A DNA stretch of 46,116 bases from contig JAPOPM010000248.1 in assembly GCA_026712905.1 (NCBI GenBank), positions 1 to 46,116 on the forward strand, given 5' to 3'. Under the pieces are notes generated by a model, which saw nothing but the letters and a program-made list of their open reading frames with translations, was not told the DNA's origin and did no database searches. This DNA comes from Deltaproteobacteria bacterium. GTDB lineage: Bacteria; Desulfobacterota; Binatia; UBA9968; JAJDTQ01. How positions within the stretch are numbered: position 1 is the first letter of the stretch; the number at the start of each line of letters is the position of its first letter. This document shows positions 22,412 to 30,727 of this stretch, in pieces. Both the position numbers and the translations under genes were made by a program.

Positions 22412-23887
22412 TTAGACCCTCGCCAACACTGCCGCAATCATCTCCCTTGCAACACGCGGCGAGGGGCAAATTTCCGTCAAGATGCTGAACACCCGCTGAT
22501 ATACCAACGCATCCGACACCGCCACGTCTCGAAATCGCTCCGATTCGCATGGTGCGTCGAAACTCCGCAGTCTCATCTCCAACGCATTGAGTCTCCCCAG
22601 ACTGTTCTTGCCGTCTCCGCCGCTCTCTCTCAACTCCACCCGAAGTTCCGCGAGCCGTTCCGACGCTAGATCAGCCAACCGGCCAGCGTCTCGTCGAGCC
22701 AAGTAACCAGAACATACAAGTTCGTACGTCTCTTCCAATTGTGCTATCATGGATTGAAACCGACGATCCTCGTGGCGCACCGTTGACGCCTTCCGACACC
22801 GCGAAGCAATCTCCCGCGCGATCCTTCCCAAGTGGTTCTCCAGGTTCCTAACATGGGGCCCGGGCTCAAAGTAATCACGCCGCGCGTTAGGAACGATTCT
22901 TGAGTCCACGATATGAACCTCACCCACACACCACCTATTAAAACGCTCCTCTGGAAAGACGCTGTCGAACACAGACTCGTCACCGACTTGAATATTTCCT
23001 ACGCGGGCACGCAACCCTCTGATCCCAATCTCCTTCGGTAGCGCCCCCAGATACGACGAATGTGCGACCCATCCTATAGCCGCCGTGTCCTCAGTATCCA
23101 CCGACGGGACCCGAAACCCTTGGAACTCCCTGAACTCGTCTTGGCGCGCGGAAGAGAATCGAATGGTGGCGCCGTCCAGCCGCCTGACGTCGCTGCCTTC
23201 CTTGTCAACCGCCACGTCTAACACCAGCGGCTTCCTGGTTTCCTGAAAGAGGTTACGAATCTTAGCAGCGTAAGGGAACGATGAGGACATCGGCACGGGG
23301 CATACTTCACTAATGTACTTCCTGACCGCGTTTCGATTTAATATCAACCCCGCGGCGTGACGCCCAATACCCGCTATCTGCACCTCGAAAAAGTTCGGTG
23401 GATAATCTTGCCCGGAACACACGTCGACTGCCGTGCAGTTCCGGATAACATCTTCCGAACCGCCTGCCGCGCCGCGTTGAGCACGCAGTTTTGTTCCATC
23501 CCACACGACCCGCGTAGGTGGTCGTCCACCGCCTTCGCGCGTCACAAATGTAACCGTTTCAGCAAATGCCAAACCACACAAGCGTCCGATCCCACGGAAA
23601 CCTCGGTCGGTAGCCCGCCGTTTTTCACTGTCCCCAATCGGGAGTAATGCATTGACCGCCATGTCATGCGACAATCCTGGCCCGTTGTCCCGAACGGTCA
23701 CGCGTAGGCCCTCAACATCGATGTCAATTTCCACCCGCCCGTCAGCGACGTTGCCCGCTTCTACTGAATCGGCCGCGTTTTGAACATATTCCCTATAAAT
23801 CGCCAAGGGATTACCATACATCCCGAACGTAACTAAATCCAGGATCCCGGTACCAACCAACACCTCCCTGCCTCTCGGGTCTATCAT
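22412..23887 (-). CDS. Hsp90-like (GHKL) ATPase of candidate defence island
   Basis: GHKL-fold ATP-binding protein of 491 aa, unlike HtpG beyond the ATPase domain. The N box is YREYVQNAADSVE (residues 31-43), the G1 box VRDNGPGLS (65-73) and the G2 box DRGFRGIGRLCGL (94-106). The N-terminal VGTGILDLVTFGMYGNPLAI is typical of Hsp90-like ATPases found in defence contexts. Residues from about 400 on are helical and charged, suitable for dimerisation. ATG at 23887 lies 37 bp after the radical SAM stop; it is the last gene of the island operon, 105 bp before secA. Precise role unknown; a sensor or conformational switch is inferred. Confidence 0.8.
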   Translation of the reverse strand: MIDPRGREVLVGTGILDLVTFGMYGNPLAIYREYVQNAADSVEAGNVADGRVEIDIDVEGLRVTVRDNGPGLSHDMAVNALLPIGDSEKRRATDRGFRGIGRLCGLAFAETVTFVTREGGGRPPTRVVWDGTKLRAQRGAAGGSEDVIRNCTAVDVCSGQDYPPNFFEVQIAGIGRHAAGLILNRNAVRKYISEVCPVPMSSSFPYAAKIRNLFQETRKPLVLDVAVDKEGSDVRRLDGATIRFSSARQDEFREFQGFRVPSVDTEDTAAIGWVAHSSYLGALPKEIGIRGLRARVGNIQVGDESVFDSVFPEERFNRWCVGEVHIVDSRIVPNARRDYFEPGPHVRNLENHLGRIAREIASRCRKASTVRHEDRRFQSMIAQLEETYELVCSGYLARRDAGRLADLASERLAELRVELRESGGDGKNSLGRLNALEMRLRSFDAPCESERFRDVAVSDALVYQRVFSILTEICPSPRVAREMIAAVLARV

Positions 23888-23924
23888 GTTTTTCTTCCCA
23901 CCATCGGGCTATGCGTTCCTCGCT

Positions 23925-25538
23925 CTACCGTGAATCCCTTCCATCCCCGTGATCAAAGAGGCCGGCGTCCTCTACCAGCTCGTCGTCCTTCGGTATGACA
24001 AAATCAGCATCAGATGGGAGTCGGCTCAGGATTCGAGCGCCATCAAGCTTAGCGTCCTCCCTCGCCGCTAGCGCATGGAACTCGACGACGTCCCGAATGC
24101 GGCGGTCGACGGAAGGATCTTTCGCAAGATCTCGGTAGTAGCCCGATCGCCCCCCCACCGTTCCGGACGGTCCCGCCAGTAGCCCGTATAGTTCTTCTTC
24201 TTGGCGGTGGGAGAGGCGCTTCCGGAGACGCCGGTACTCCTCGAAAACCGGTCGCCCGTCCCCTCGCTCATAGTAGTCCCTGTGGAAAATGAACGCGTGC
24301 GGAAGAGCTAACAGCCTTTCAAACGCTTCGGCATTCTCCCCGTACGCTTTAGCAAAAAAGGACGGATTGCCGCTGACAATGCCCCCGGTCGCTTGGAGCA
24401 TGATCTGAAATGACCGCAGGTAATACCGATTCCAGTGTTCACCGACGTGCGATCGGTCCTTTAGGGTAACTGGTTGATAACGCATGGGGAAGGACCAAAT
24501 ACGGATCCCGAGCTCTTCATTGAGGGCTATGTTGAGTCGCATTCTGTCGTAGAGGTCTCGGGGCGTATCCTTGAAGTTGTAGAGCATGTAATTTGACAAC
24601 GAGGTGATTCCATTGTCCGCCGCCATTCGGATAGAGGTTTCATAGACTTTCCGAACACCAAGATGATCGAAGGCAATACGTAACGGGCTGATTGCGATCG
24701 TTGATATCTCCCGCAGGAACATCGGGGATTTCGCCAGAATCCGGGCATCCACACCCTGATTGAAATCGACGCGCCGTTTCACGGGACGACCCCCGTCGCG
24801 CCGGATCGTAGCGCCCGGAGTGAAACCCAAGTCACGAATTTCCGCGATGATCTCCTTGAACCGGCCGGACGCGGTGAGGTTGTTGTCCATGAGGACCAAG
24901 TCTTTCCGCGGCCCGTACAGCCTATCCACTTCCCCTACGAGTCTCGACAGCGGTGGCATCTCACGCTGTCCTCCTTCGAGTTTGGGCACACCGCAGAAGG
25001 CGCATCGCCGGACACAGCCTCGCGAGGCGTAACCGAAGTACGCGTCAACCACCGGATATTTGTACGCAACGTGTCCCAAGATATCGTAATCCGGAACCCG
25101 TTCCTCGATCGGTTCGCTCTCCACATCGCCAAACCCGAAATCGTGATTCTCCTCCGACAACCTCAACGCCGTTGAGGGCGCTCCGTCGAGCAAGCCCTTT
25201 ATAAACCGCACCCCCGCCCAGCGTGGCTCCTTCAGAAATTCCTCGTACATCAACGAGGCCGCGATCCCACCCACAAACACCCGTTCGGGTTGACTTCCGG
25301 CCGCCCTCAGCGCGAAGTCAATCGCACTCGCCGTTCTCTCCCATTCAAAACTGAAAAGCGTACCGACATAAACGCGGTCCCACACGTCTTCCAACACGGC
25401 CGGCGATGGCCCCTTGATGAAGCGCACTACGTCTCCGCGGCCCCGCGGACCGTGGTACGCCGCCAACTTCATCAGGCCCAACGGCGGATACTTATTCGGG
25501 TAAGCCGGTTCAACCAGCAGCACGTTTTTCTTCGCCAT
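23925..25538 (-). CDS. Cobalamin-type (B12-binding-domain) radical SAM protein of candidate defence island
   Basis: Radical SAM enzyme of 537 aa from the ATG at 25538 (MAKKNVLLVEPAYPNKYPPL); a GTG at 25571 is also possible. The N-terminal 150 residues resemble a B12-binding Rossmann domain (PPLGLMKLAAYHG, VFVGGIAASLM). The 4Fe-4S ligands are C175, C179 and C182 in ASRGCVRRCAFCGVP. DLVLMDNNLTAS, FNQGVDARIL and IAFDHLGVRKVYETS follow as in this class. The start overlaps the end of the second ParB-like gene by 29 bp. Substrate is unknown; such enzymes methylate or rearrange unactivated carbons, and DNA-base chemistry is an inference from neighbours only. Confidence 0.82.
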   Translation of the reverse strand: MAKKNVLLVEPAYPNKYPPLGLMKLAAYHGPRGRGDVVRFIKGPSPAVLEDVWDRVYVGTLFSFEWERTASAIDFALRAAGSQPERVFVGGIAASLMYEEFLKEPRWAGVRFIKGLLDGAPSTALRLSEENHDFGFGDVESEPIEERVPDYDILGHVAYKYPVVDAYFGYASRGCVRRCAFCGVPKLEGGQREMPPLSRLVGEVDRLYGPRKDLVLMDNNLTASGRFKEIIAEIRDLGFTPGATIRRDGGRPVKRRVDFNQGVDARILAKSPMFLREISTIAISPLRIAFDHLGVRKVYETSIRMAADNGITSLSNYMLYNFKDTPRDLYDRMRLNIALNEELGIRIWSFPMRYQPVTLKDRSHVGEHWNRYYLRSFQIMLQATGGIVSGNPSFFAKAYGENAEAFERLLALPHAFIFHRDYYERGDGRPVFEEYRRLRKRLSHRQEEELYGLLAGPSGTVGGRSGYYRDLAKDPSVDRRIRDVVEFHALAAREDAKLDGARILSRLPSDADFVIPKDDELVEDAGLFDHGDGRDSR

Positions 25539-26544
25539 CAGTCTCAGCTTGTTTGATGATGTTTGCGACACGGTCGACCTGTTTCGCTAATTTCCGGAAC
25601 GCTTGTCTCACCGCGTTGAAGCGGCCTACGTCAAGCTCACTAACGTCCCTACCGGAAACGTCGTCTAGGACAGTGCACGCCTGTTTGAGCCTCTCTTCTA
25701 CTTCACTGATCTTCGCCGCGCGGTACGCGTCGTCCAAATCGACCTTCCCGGCGACAAAACGTCTGAGCACTTTCGGCTTCCGTACCACCACGGGCAGTTT
25801 CGCACGAAGTTCCTGTGCCGTGAAGTCGTTGTTCTCCTCCTTCGAACCGAACTCCCTTATGGTGCGCAACAAACACGCTCGCAGCCCTTTGTCCTTCTTC
25901 ATCACCTCGTCGATCGTTCCTTTTCGAACCAAGACGTCGTAATAACTGAAATGGTCGCGTTGGTTGTCCAAATTCTCCTTCATCAGCTCAATGACTCGCG
26001 TCCGGGTCCGAATCGTCCCCACCGACTCTCCAAACACGGTCGCTATCTTGTCAAGCTTCCATCCTCGCTCCCGCCGGACGTATGCGAAATTCGCCTTCTC
26101 GTAAGCGGACTACTTTGTCTTCCCCTTGACGTGAACCTGGTTGAGAAAAGCCGCTTGCTGATCCTCTGTCAGACTACTCACTAGTTCGCATTGGACTCGC
26201 CCCCACTCCCCCTCTTCGTTCCGTTGGTCCAGAAGTCGGTAGACCGCCAAGCGCGAATTGCCCTCAATTACCTCCATGGTGTCGTTGCGAACAAAAATCG
26301 GTTCAATTAGTCCGCCGTGTCGCTTTACATCGGGCACCAGGTTCCTCACACTAGGTTCTTCGCGCAAGCGTTCAAGAATCAACTCCTGTTGTTCCTCCTC
26401 CGTTCGGTCCTCGAACCCTGGCTCTCCGTGGGTACACGCGTATACCCTAGGATTGTCGCGAAGAAATTTCAGCTTATAGATGTCCACCTCCCCACTCGCG
26501 ACAGGGACCGCTTCCCCCAGGATCGTGACGTGTTTCTGGTCCAT
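25510..26544 (-). pseudogene. Second ParB-like protein, split by one in-frame TAG (codon 145)
   Basis: A continuous reading frame of 344 codons interrupted only by TAG at 26110-26112. The upstream part has the ParB box VIEGNSRLAVYRLL (residues 92-105) and FLNQVHVKGKTK; directly after the TAG the same frame continues SAYEKANFAYVRRERGWKLD, then a helical C-terminal half. The other ParB-like protein of the operon reads EWPAYEKARYLHYLR there, so TAG replaces a conserved Trp (TGG). Start ATG at 26544 lies 1 nt after the helicase stop. It may be a nonsense mutant, a sequencing error or a readthrough site. Restart at GTG 26037 would give a 175-aa tail. Confidence 0.75.
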
Positions 26545-26545
26545 A

Positions 26546-28081
26546 CTATACAACCTCTCGTTTGGAGTCGTTTTCACTAGGTGCGGGTGACAGAACCTTA
26601 AGCAATTGATCGGGCAGGTCAAAGATGATCGACGTATCAAACTCCTCCGATGATATGTCTCCCTGCGTCACCCGCGCGGCCTCATATTTGGCGTGCAACA
26701 GCTGATCGATCCACTCATCAATTGTGTTTCGCGCAATCAAGTTATGCACAAAACAGTCAACCCTTTGCGAGATTCGGTGGATGCGATCCTGAGCCTGCAG
26801 GTAATCATCCAAACTGAACCCTCGATCGTAGAAGACCGCGTGATTCGCCGCGGTCAACGTCAACCCCTCTTTCGCCGCGCCGGGCGTCGCGACCAAGACC
26901 CGGCAGGTATTGTCCGCGGAGAATCGATCAATTGATCTATTTCTCTCATCGACAGTCATTCCCCCGTGCACCTTGGCTGGCCGCAGTTCCAACAATTGCG
27001 CGCTCAGCCATTCGACGTTCTCTACGAAACACGTCCAGACAATCGCCTTGTGAACCCGGAGGTCTACTTCCTCGGCCAACTGCAAGAGACGTGACAACTT
27101 AGCCGGCTCTTCCTCGTACCCGTCGTCCACCAGTCCCGGGTTGGATGCACACTGTACCAAGCGCAACAGTCGCTTGAGAAGGTTCTCCGCGTCGTCCGTA
27201 GTTAACCCGTCTCTCCCCCGGATTTCATACATCAAGGCATCGCGATACGACGCGTAAATGACCGATTGGTGCGGCGCTAGGTCGACAGACACGGTTCGTA
27301 TGGTCTTGTCCGGAAGGGCGAGGCCGGCTGTCTCCTTTGTTTCCCGTACCGTGAAGTTTCGTATCCTCTCCATCACCCTCGACAGTCTGCCGCCATAAGA
27401 CTCCGCTCCCCCGCCGTCACCTCGATCGCGCTCCGACATAGTTCCGCGTTGATGAGCACCTCGACTCGGTAGGTCCAACTCTGCTCTGAAGGTTTCGAAC
27501 GAGCTGCCAAGCGCCCTACCTGCATCCAAAAAGCGTACCTGCGACCAGATATCGAAAGGCCGGTTTGCCACTGGCGTCCCGGTCATGATCACCCGACGCA
27601 CGAACCGCTCCGCGATTGAGTGAAGGCACACCGAAATGCGGGCCTCGGGGTTTTTGATCTTTTGACTTTCATCCAATATCCCCGCCACCCGACACGTCCC
27701 TAGAAACTCGCGAATCAAATCGACATTCGCGGAAATCACTTCATAGTTGAGAAGGTAGATCAGGACCGGGGAGTTCAGAGCAATACTGTTCTCCCGTCGA
27801 TTTCCGGTCAAGGCTCGTGGCGTAACGTACGTGTGATTGCTGATTTCATTGGCCCAGTTACGAACCAGTGTTTTCTTGGTAATTACGAATACCGTATCCA
27901 CCACATCGTCCGACAACCAACGCAACATCAAATCGACCGCAATCTTTGTCTTTCCAAGACCCTGTTCGTGAAAAATTGCAGCATAGGGCAGGTTCTCCAC
28001 CGCCCTCACCGCGTCCAATTGGTACGGATAGGCTTGATGTTTTCCTACCAGCTTTGGGGGTCTTCTTAACCTAAACGCCAC
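26546..28081 (-). CDS. SNF2/Rad54-type helicase-like ATPase of candidate defence island
   Basis: Superfamily 2 DNA translocase of 511 aa with GTG start at 28081. Motif I is HEQGLGKTKIAV (residues 38-49), motif II is DESQ (137-140) instead of the usual DEAH, motif III is MTGTPVANRP, and motifs V-VI are VLVATPGAAKEGLTLT and LQAQDRIHRISQ (about 428-439). SNF2 proteins translocate on double-stranded DNA and commonly remodel or restrict it in modification systems. The gene overlaps the nuclease-like gene by 16 bp and abuts the second ParB-like gene, so they are one transcript. Confidence 0.88.
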   Translation of the reverse strand: MAFRLRRPPKLVGKHQAYPYQLDAVRAVENLPYAAIFHEQGLGKTKIAVDLMLRWLSDDVVDTVFVITKKTLVRNWANEISNHTYVTPRALTGNRRENSIALNSPVLIYLLNYEVISANVDLIREFLGTCRVAGILDESQKIKNPEARISVCLHSIAERFVRRVIMTGTPVANRPFDIWSQVRFLDAGRALGSSFETFRAELDLPSRGAHQRGTMSERDRGDGGGAESYGGRLSRVMERIRNFTVRETKETAGLALPDKTIRTVSVDLAPHQSVIYASYRDALMYEIRGRDGLTTDDAENLLKRLLRLVQCASNPGLVDDGYEEEPAKLSRLLQLAEEVDLRVHKAIVWTCFVENVEWLSAQLLELRPAKVHGGMTVDERNRSIDRFSADNTCRVLVATPGAAKEGLTLTAANHAVFYDRGFSLDDYLQAQDRIHRISQRVDCFVHNLIARNTIDEWIDQLLHAKYEAARVTQGDISSEEFDTSIIFDLPDQLLKVLSPAPSENDSKREVV

Positions 28082-28509
28082 CGGACATTCCCTTTCGAAT
28101 CAAGGGTCCAAAAGTCGCAACCATCAAAAACTTCAAAGTTTGTACGCAACGGCCCTGCGCGACGATGTGTAAACCACAACACCGTCTTAGCAAGGTCCGC
28201 CGTACAGCCCGTCACTGCCAAAACGACTACTCCCCTGAGACTTCCCTCCAAGTAGTCAACAAACGCCTCCAATTGGTCGTGTGTGTGCTTTCTGTCCACG
28301 TCTCTATCAGTCTTAGCATCCGCAATCACCTCCAATTCGGGAATGGTCTTCGTGCCATACACGTCCGGTCGATACCCGCCAATCAGTGGCGGTATTGGGT
28401 CTCCCGGCCGATTCTGGAGATCCGTCACTATAGATATTTCGGGATACCGCACCTCCAGCGCCTCCGTGACCCGGACGACCAGATTTCGATGAAGTTCACT
28501 CTGAGACAT
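28066..28509 (-). CDS. PD-(D/E)XK nuclease-like protein of candidate defence island
   Basis: Small protein of 147 aa. The nuclease core is readable: GGYRPDVYG with Asp49, then LEVIADAKTD with Asp64-x-Lys66, then a helix with Gln79 (HDQLEAFVDYL). This order matches PD-(D/E)XK endonucleases and Holliday-type enzymes. Start ATG at 28509 overlaps the first ParB-like gene by 14 bp and its stop overlaps the helicase start by 16 bp, suggesting stoichiometric synthesis and a nuclease-helicase effector pair. Biochemical activity is inferred from the motif only. Confidence 0.75.
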   Translation of the reverse strand: MSQSELHRNLVVRVTEALEVRYPEISIVTDLQNRPGDPIPPLIGGYRPDVYGTKTIPELEVIADAKTDRDVDRKHTHDQLEAFVDYLEGSLRGVVVLAVTGCTADLAKTVLWFTHRRAGPLRTNFEVFDGCDFWTLDSKGNVRWRLG

Positions 28510-29530
28510 CTTCGATCAAGGCTCGTACGCGTTCCGCTAGGTCTTCGAGACACCGGACCTGGTCTTCCGCTTCTTCGCGTTCTTTGTTCCGTAGCGCCCT
28601 CACTTCCGAATACGGCATATCGTTGATGCGCCGCGTCAGGACCTCTGCCAACTGGAATACGGACGCGGCGTCCAGGGTGGTCGCGCCGGTGGCTCCTTTG
28701 TCGGCTTGCTCTGACTGTCGATCGATCGCAGCCATCGCAGCCTCGATAGACCTGGGCCCGCCGGACAGGAATATCTCTCGCGCCTCATCGTTTCGAAGGA
28801 CCTTAGGCAACGAACGGACATCAGCCAAGCGGTATATTTTCCCGTCCCGAATCCATTCTCCAAAATCCTTTAGGTCCAAGTTAGCGGCGTAGATTGCTTC
28901 CTTGACCCCGCGTTTTTGGAGCTCCACGAATCCGCTAAACCGGTCGATGTGGAAAGCTGTGTCGTCGACTACGTCCCGGTAGTACTCGTTCATGTCCTGG
29001 TATGCGTACATCTGTCGCTCGATATCGACCTTGTTGCCTCCACAGAGGGCGATCATCTCGCTGTAGTCCATGAACTTCTGATTGCGCAAATAATGGAGAT
29101 AGCGGGCCTTTTCGTAGGCGGGCCACTCTCGGGCTCCCACCAAATGAGCGGAGACGCGCACAGTTTCGACATCACGCTGATCCGCGTTTTCCAACACTAT
29201 TGCCTTAATCGTCGCCCAAGGACCGTCTACTCCCTCTTTCTGAAGCTGCTTGTAGATGGCTAGTCGAGTGTTCCCGTCGATACATACAAAGTCGCCACCG
29301 GTCATTGTGACGGTGACGGGCACGGTTATTCCGGGTTTAGCAAGGATCGAATCCCTGAGGTGTGTGTAAGAGGAGGCGCCCCTGTCGCCGTCCGTAGCGG
29401 ATCGCAGGGCGAAATGAATGCGCTCAGCGTTCAACTGGTGTCCGTATTTTTGCAATGCCATCCGTATTCGAGGATTCTCCGTGTCGAATGAAATTTTATC
29501 GATCGGCAACAACTGATAGTTCTCTTCCAT
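28496..29530 (-). CDS. ParB-like (ParB/sulfiredoxin-fold) protein of candidate defence island
   Basis: Protein of 344 aa, first gene of the island operon. ATG at 29530 is preferred because GGAGAG lies 3 nt upstream, whereas a frame extension to 29587 has no support. The ParB-type box is FVCIDGNTRLAIYKQLQ (81-97), followed by VRVSAHLVGAREWPAYEKAR (124-143). The second half is helical and charged (EEAEDQVRCLEDLAERVRAL at the end). ParB-fold proteins in modification loci bind or regulate DNA and some hydrolyse nucleotides. It is paralogous in layout to the gene at 25510-26544. Role in this system unknown. Confidence 0.8.
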   Translation of the reverse strand: MEENYQLLPIDKISFDTENPRIRMALQKYGHQLNAERIHFALRSATDGDRGASSYTHLRDSILAKPGITVPVTVTMTGGDFVCIDGNTRLAIYKQLQKEGVDGPWATIKAIVLENADQRDVETVRVSAHLVGAREWPAYEKARYLHYLRNQKFMDYSEMIALCGGNKVDIERQMYAYQDMNEYYRDVVDDTAFHIDRFSGFVELQKRGVKEAIYAANLDLKDFGEWIRDGKIYRLADVRSLPKVLRNDEAREIFLSGGPRSIEAAMAAIDRQSEQADKGATGATTLDAASVFQLAEVLTRRINDMPYSEVRALRNKEREEAEDQVRCLEDLAERVRALIEDVSE

Positions 29531-29608
29531 TTTCTCTCCAAGAGACGGCCGGCATACCCCAACCGAGTAATGATTGACAACAGCCACTCTCGCCTATGAC
29601 TCCCGCAA

Positions 29609-30727
29609 TTAGCCTCTGGCATCACCATTTACGGTTTCCGCCCCCACCAACTCGTTTCCCAACTCCTTGCCGCAGCTCGGGAAGTAGCCGAACACCTGGT
29701 CCCACACTTCGCGTGTCTCCATGCAGAGGTAGATGGGCACCAGCGGGGCGGCCTCGCGGATCCATTGGCGCATCTTGCGGTACATGGCGACGCGCAGGGG
29801 CTGGAAGTAGCGCATCTTGCCGTCGGGGCACGGGACCTGCTCGCCGGAGAGGATGCGGGTGGCGGGGAAGCGCTGGCGCATGACGCGCTTGAGCGACGGG
29901 GTGGTGCGCAGGACGCCCATGCTGGTCCAGGCCATGCGCCGGTGGTCCAGGCGGGTGAAGATTTGGTGCAGCAGGTCGCGGTAGTCTTCTTCCCATCCGG
30001 GGTATTCCACCATGGGGTCGAAGTGGAAGCCGAGCTTGTAGCCGGCCTGCTGGCAGCGGTAGGCGGCGTCCAGGCGTTCTTCGAGCGAGGCGGTGAGGTC
30101 CTCGTCGGCGTCGATGACGGCCTGGGGGTTCATGGACCAGGAGACCACCACCCGCTCCTTCGGGTCGAGACCGAGCAGGCTGTCGACGTGGCTGCTCTTG
30201 GTCTTGAGCTCCAGCAGCGCGTTGGGCTGCTCGGCGAAGAACGGCACGGTGGCGGCGGCGAAGCCGATGAGGGGCTCCAGCGCCAGGCTGTCGGTGATCT
30301 CGCCTGTGCCGATGCGGAAGAGGAAGCCCCGGTGCTTCGCCAGCAGGTCCCGGGTCTCCGTGAGGAGGTCGTCGACGTTGCTGAACACCTTGAGGGCCGG
30401 GTTCTCGGCGAGGTAGTCCTGCAGGTAGCAGTAGCTGCAGTCCATGGGGCAGTTGCTGGCGAAATTGATGATGAAGTAGTTGCAGCACACTTGGCCGTCG
30501 CTGCCCGGACAGGCCTTGAGGAACCTGCCCTTGTGGCGCATGAGCAGCAGGTCGCGCTTGCCCCGGGAGATGGGGTCGGCGGCGCCGTCGCGCTCGGCCC
30601 AGTAGCGCTGGGGGTCCGGCACGGTCACGAAGGGCACGTCGGGCAGGGCGCTCCGCAGGTTGTCGAAGATCGCCGACCCTTCGGCGCCGCTCTCCACGAT
30701 GACCCTGTCAGGCCGATACGGCTGCAA
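29609..30727 (-). CDS. Spore photoproduct lyase-like radical SAM protein
   Basis: SPL-family radical SAM protein of about 372 aa. A TTG start at 30727 is proposed because GGAAGGG lies upstream and the protein then begins MQPYRPDRVIVE; earlier in-frame codons read through another gene. The 4Fe-4S motif is NCPMDCSYCYLQDYL (C-x3-C-x2-C), followed by GTGEITDSLALEPL as in SPL. Classical SPL repairs the 5-thyminyl dihydrothymine lesion in spores; homologues in non-sporulating bacteria are of uncertain role. It overlaps its upstream partner gene by 20 bp. GC content is high, so I treat it as host, not part of the island. Confidence 0.85.
   Translation of the reverse strand: MQPYRPDRVIVESGAEGSAIFDNLRSALPDVPFVTVPDPQRYWAERDGAADPISRGKRDLLLMRHKGRFLKACPGSDGQVCCNYFIINFASNCPMDCSYCYLQDYLAENPALKVFSNVDDLLTETRDLLAKHRGFLFRIGTGEITDSLALEPLIGFAAATVPFFAEQPNALLELKTKSSHVDSLLGLDPKERVVVSWSMNPQAVIDADEDLTASLEERLDAAYRCQQAGYKLGFHFDPMVEYPGWEEDYRDLLHQIFTRLDHRRMAWTSMGVLRTTPSLKRVMRQRFPATRILSGEQVPCPDGKMRYFQPLRVAMYRKMRQWIREAAPLVPIYLCMETREVWDQVFGYFPSCGKELGNELVGAETVNGDARG

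Noticed and set aside
26110-26112. TAG as pyrrolysine or a reassigned codon
   Set aside because: Several neighbouring genes stop normally at TAG, and the replaced residue is a Trp conserved in the paralogue, so a simple TGG to TAG change explains it.
22307-29608. Transposase, integrase or att-type direct repeats bounding the island
   Set aside because: No mobile-element gene is present, and comparing the two ends by eye gave only trivial 6-bp matches.
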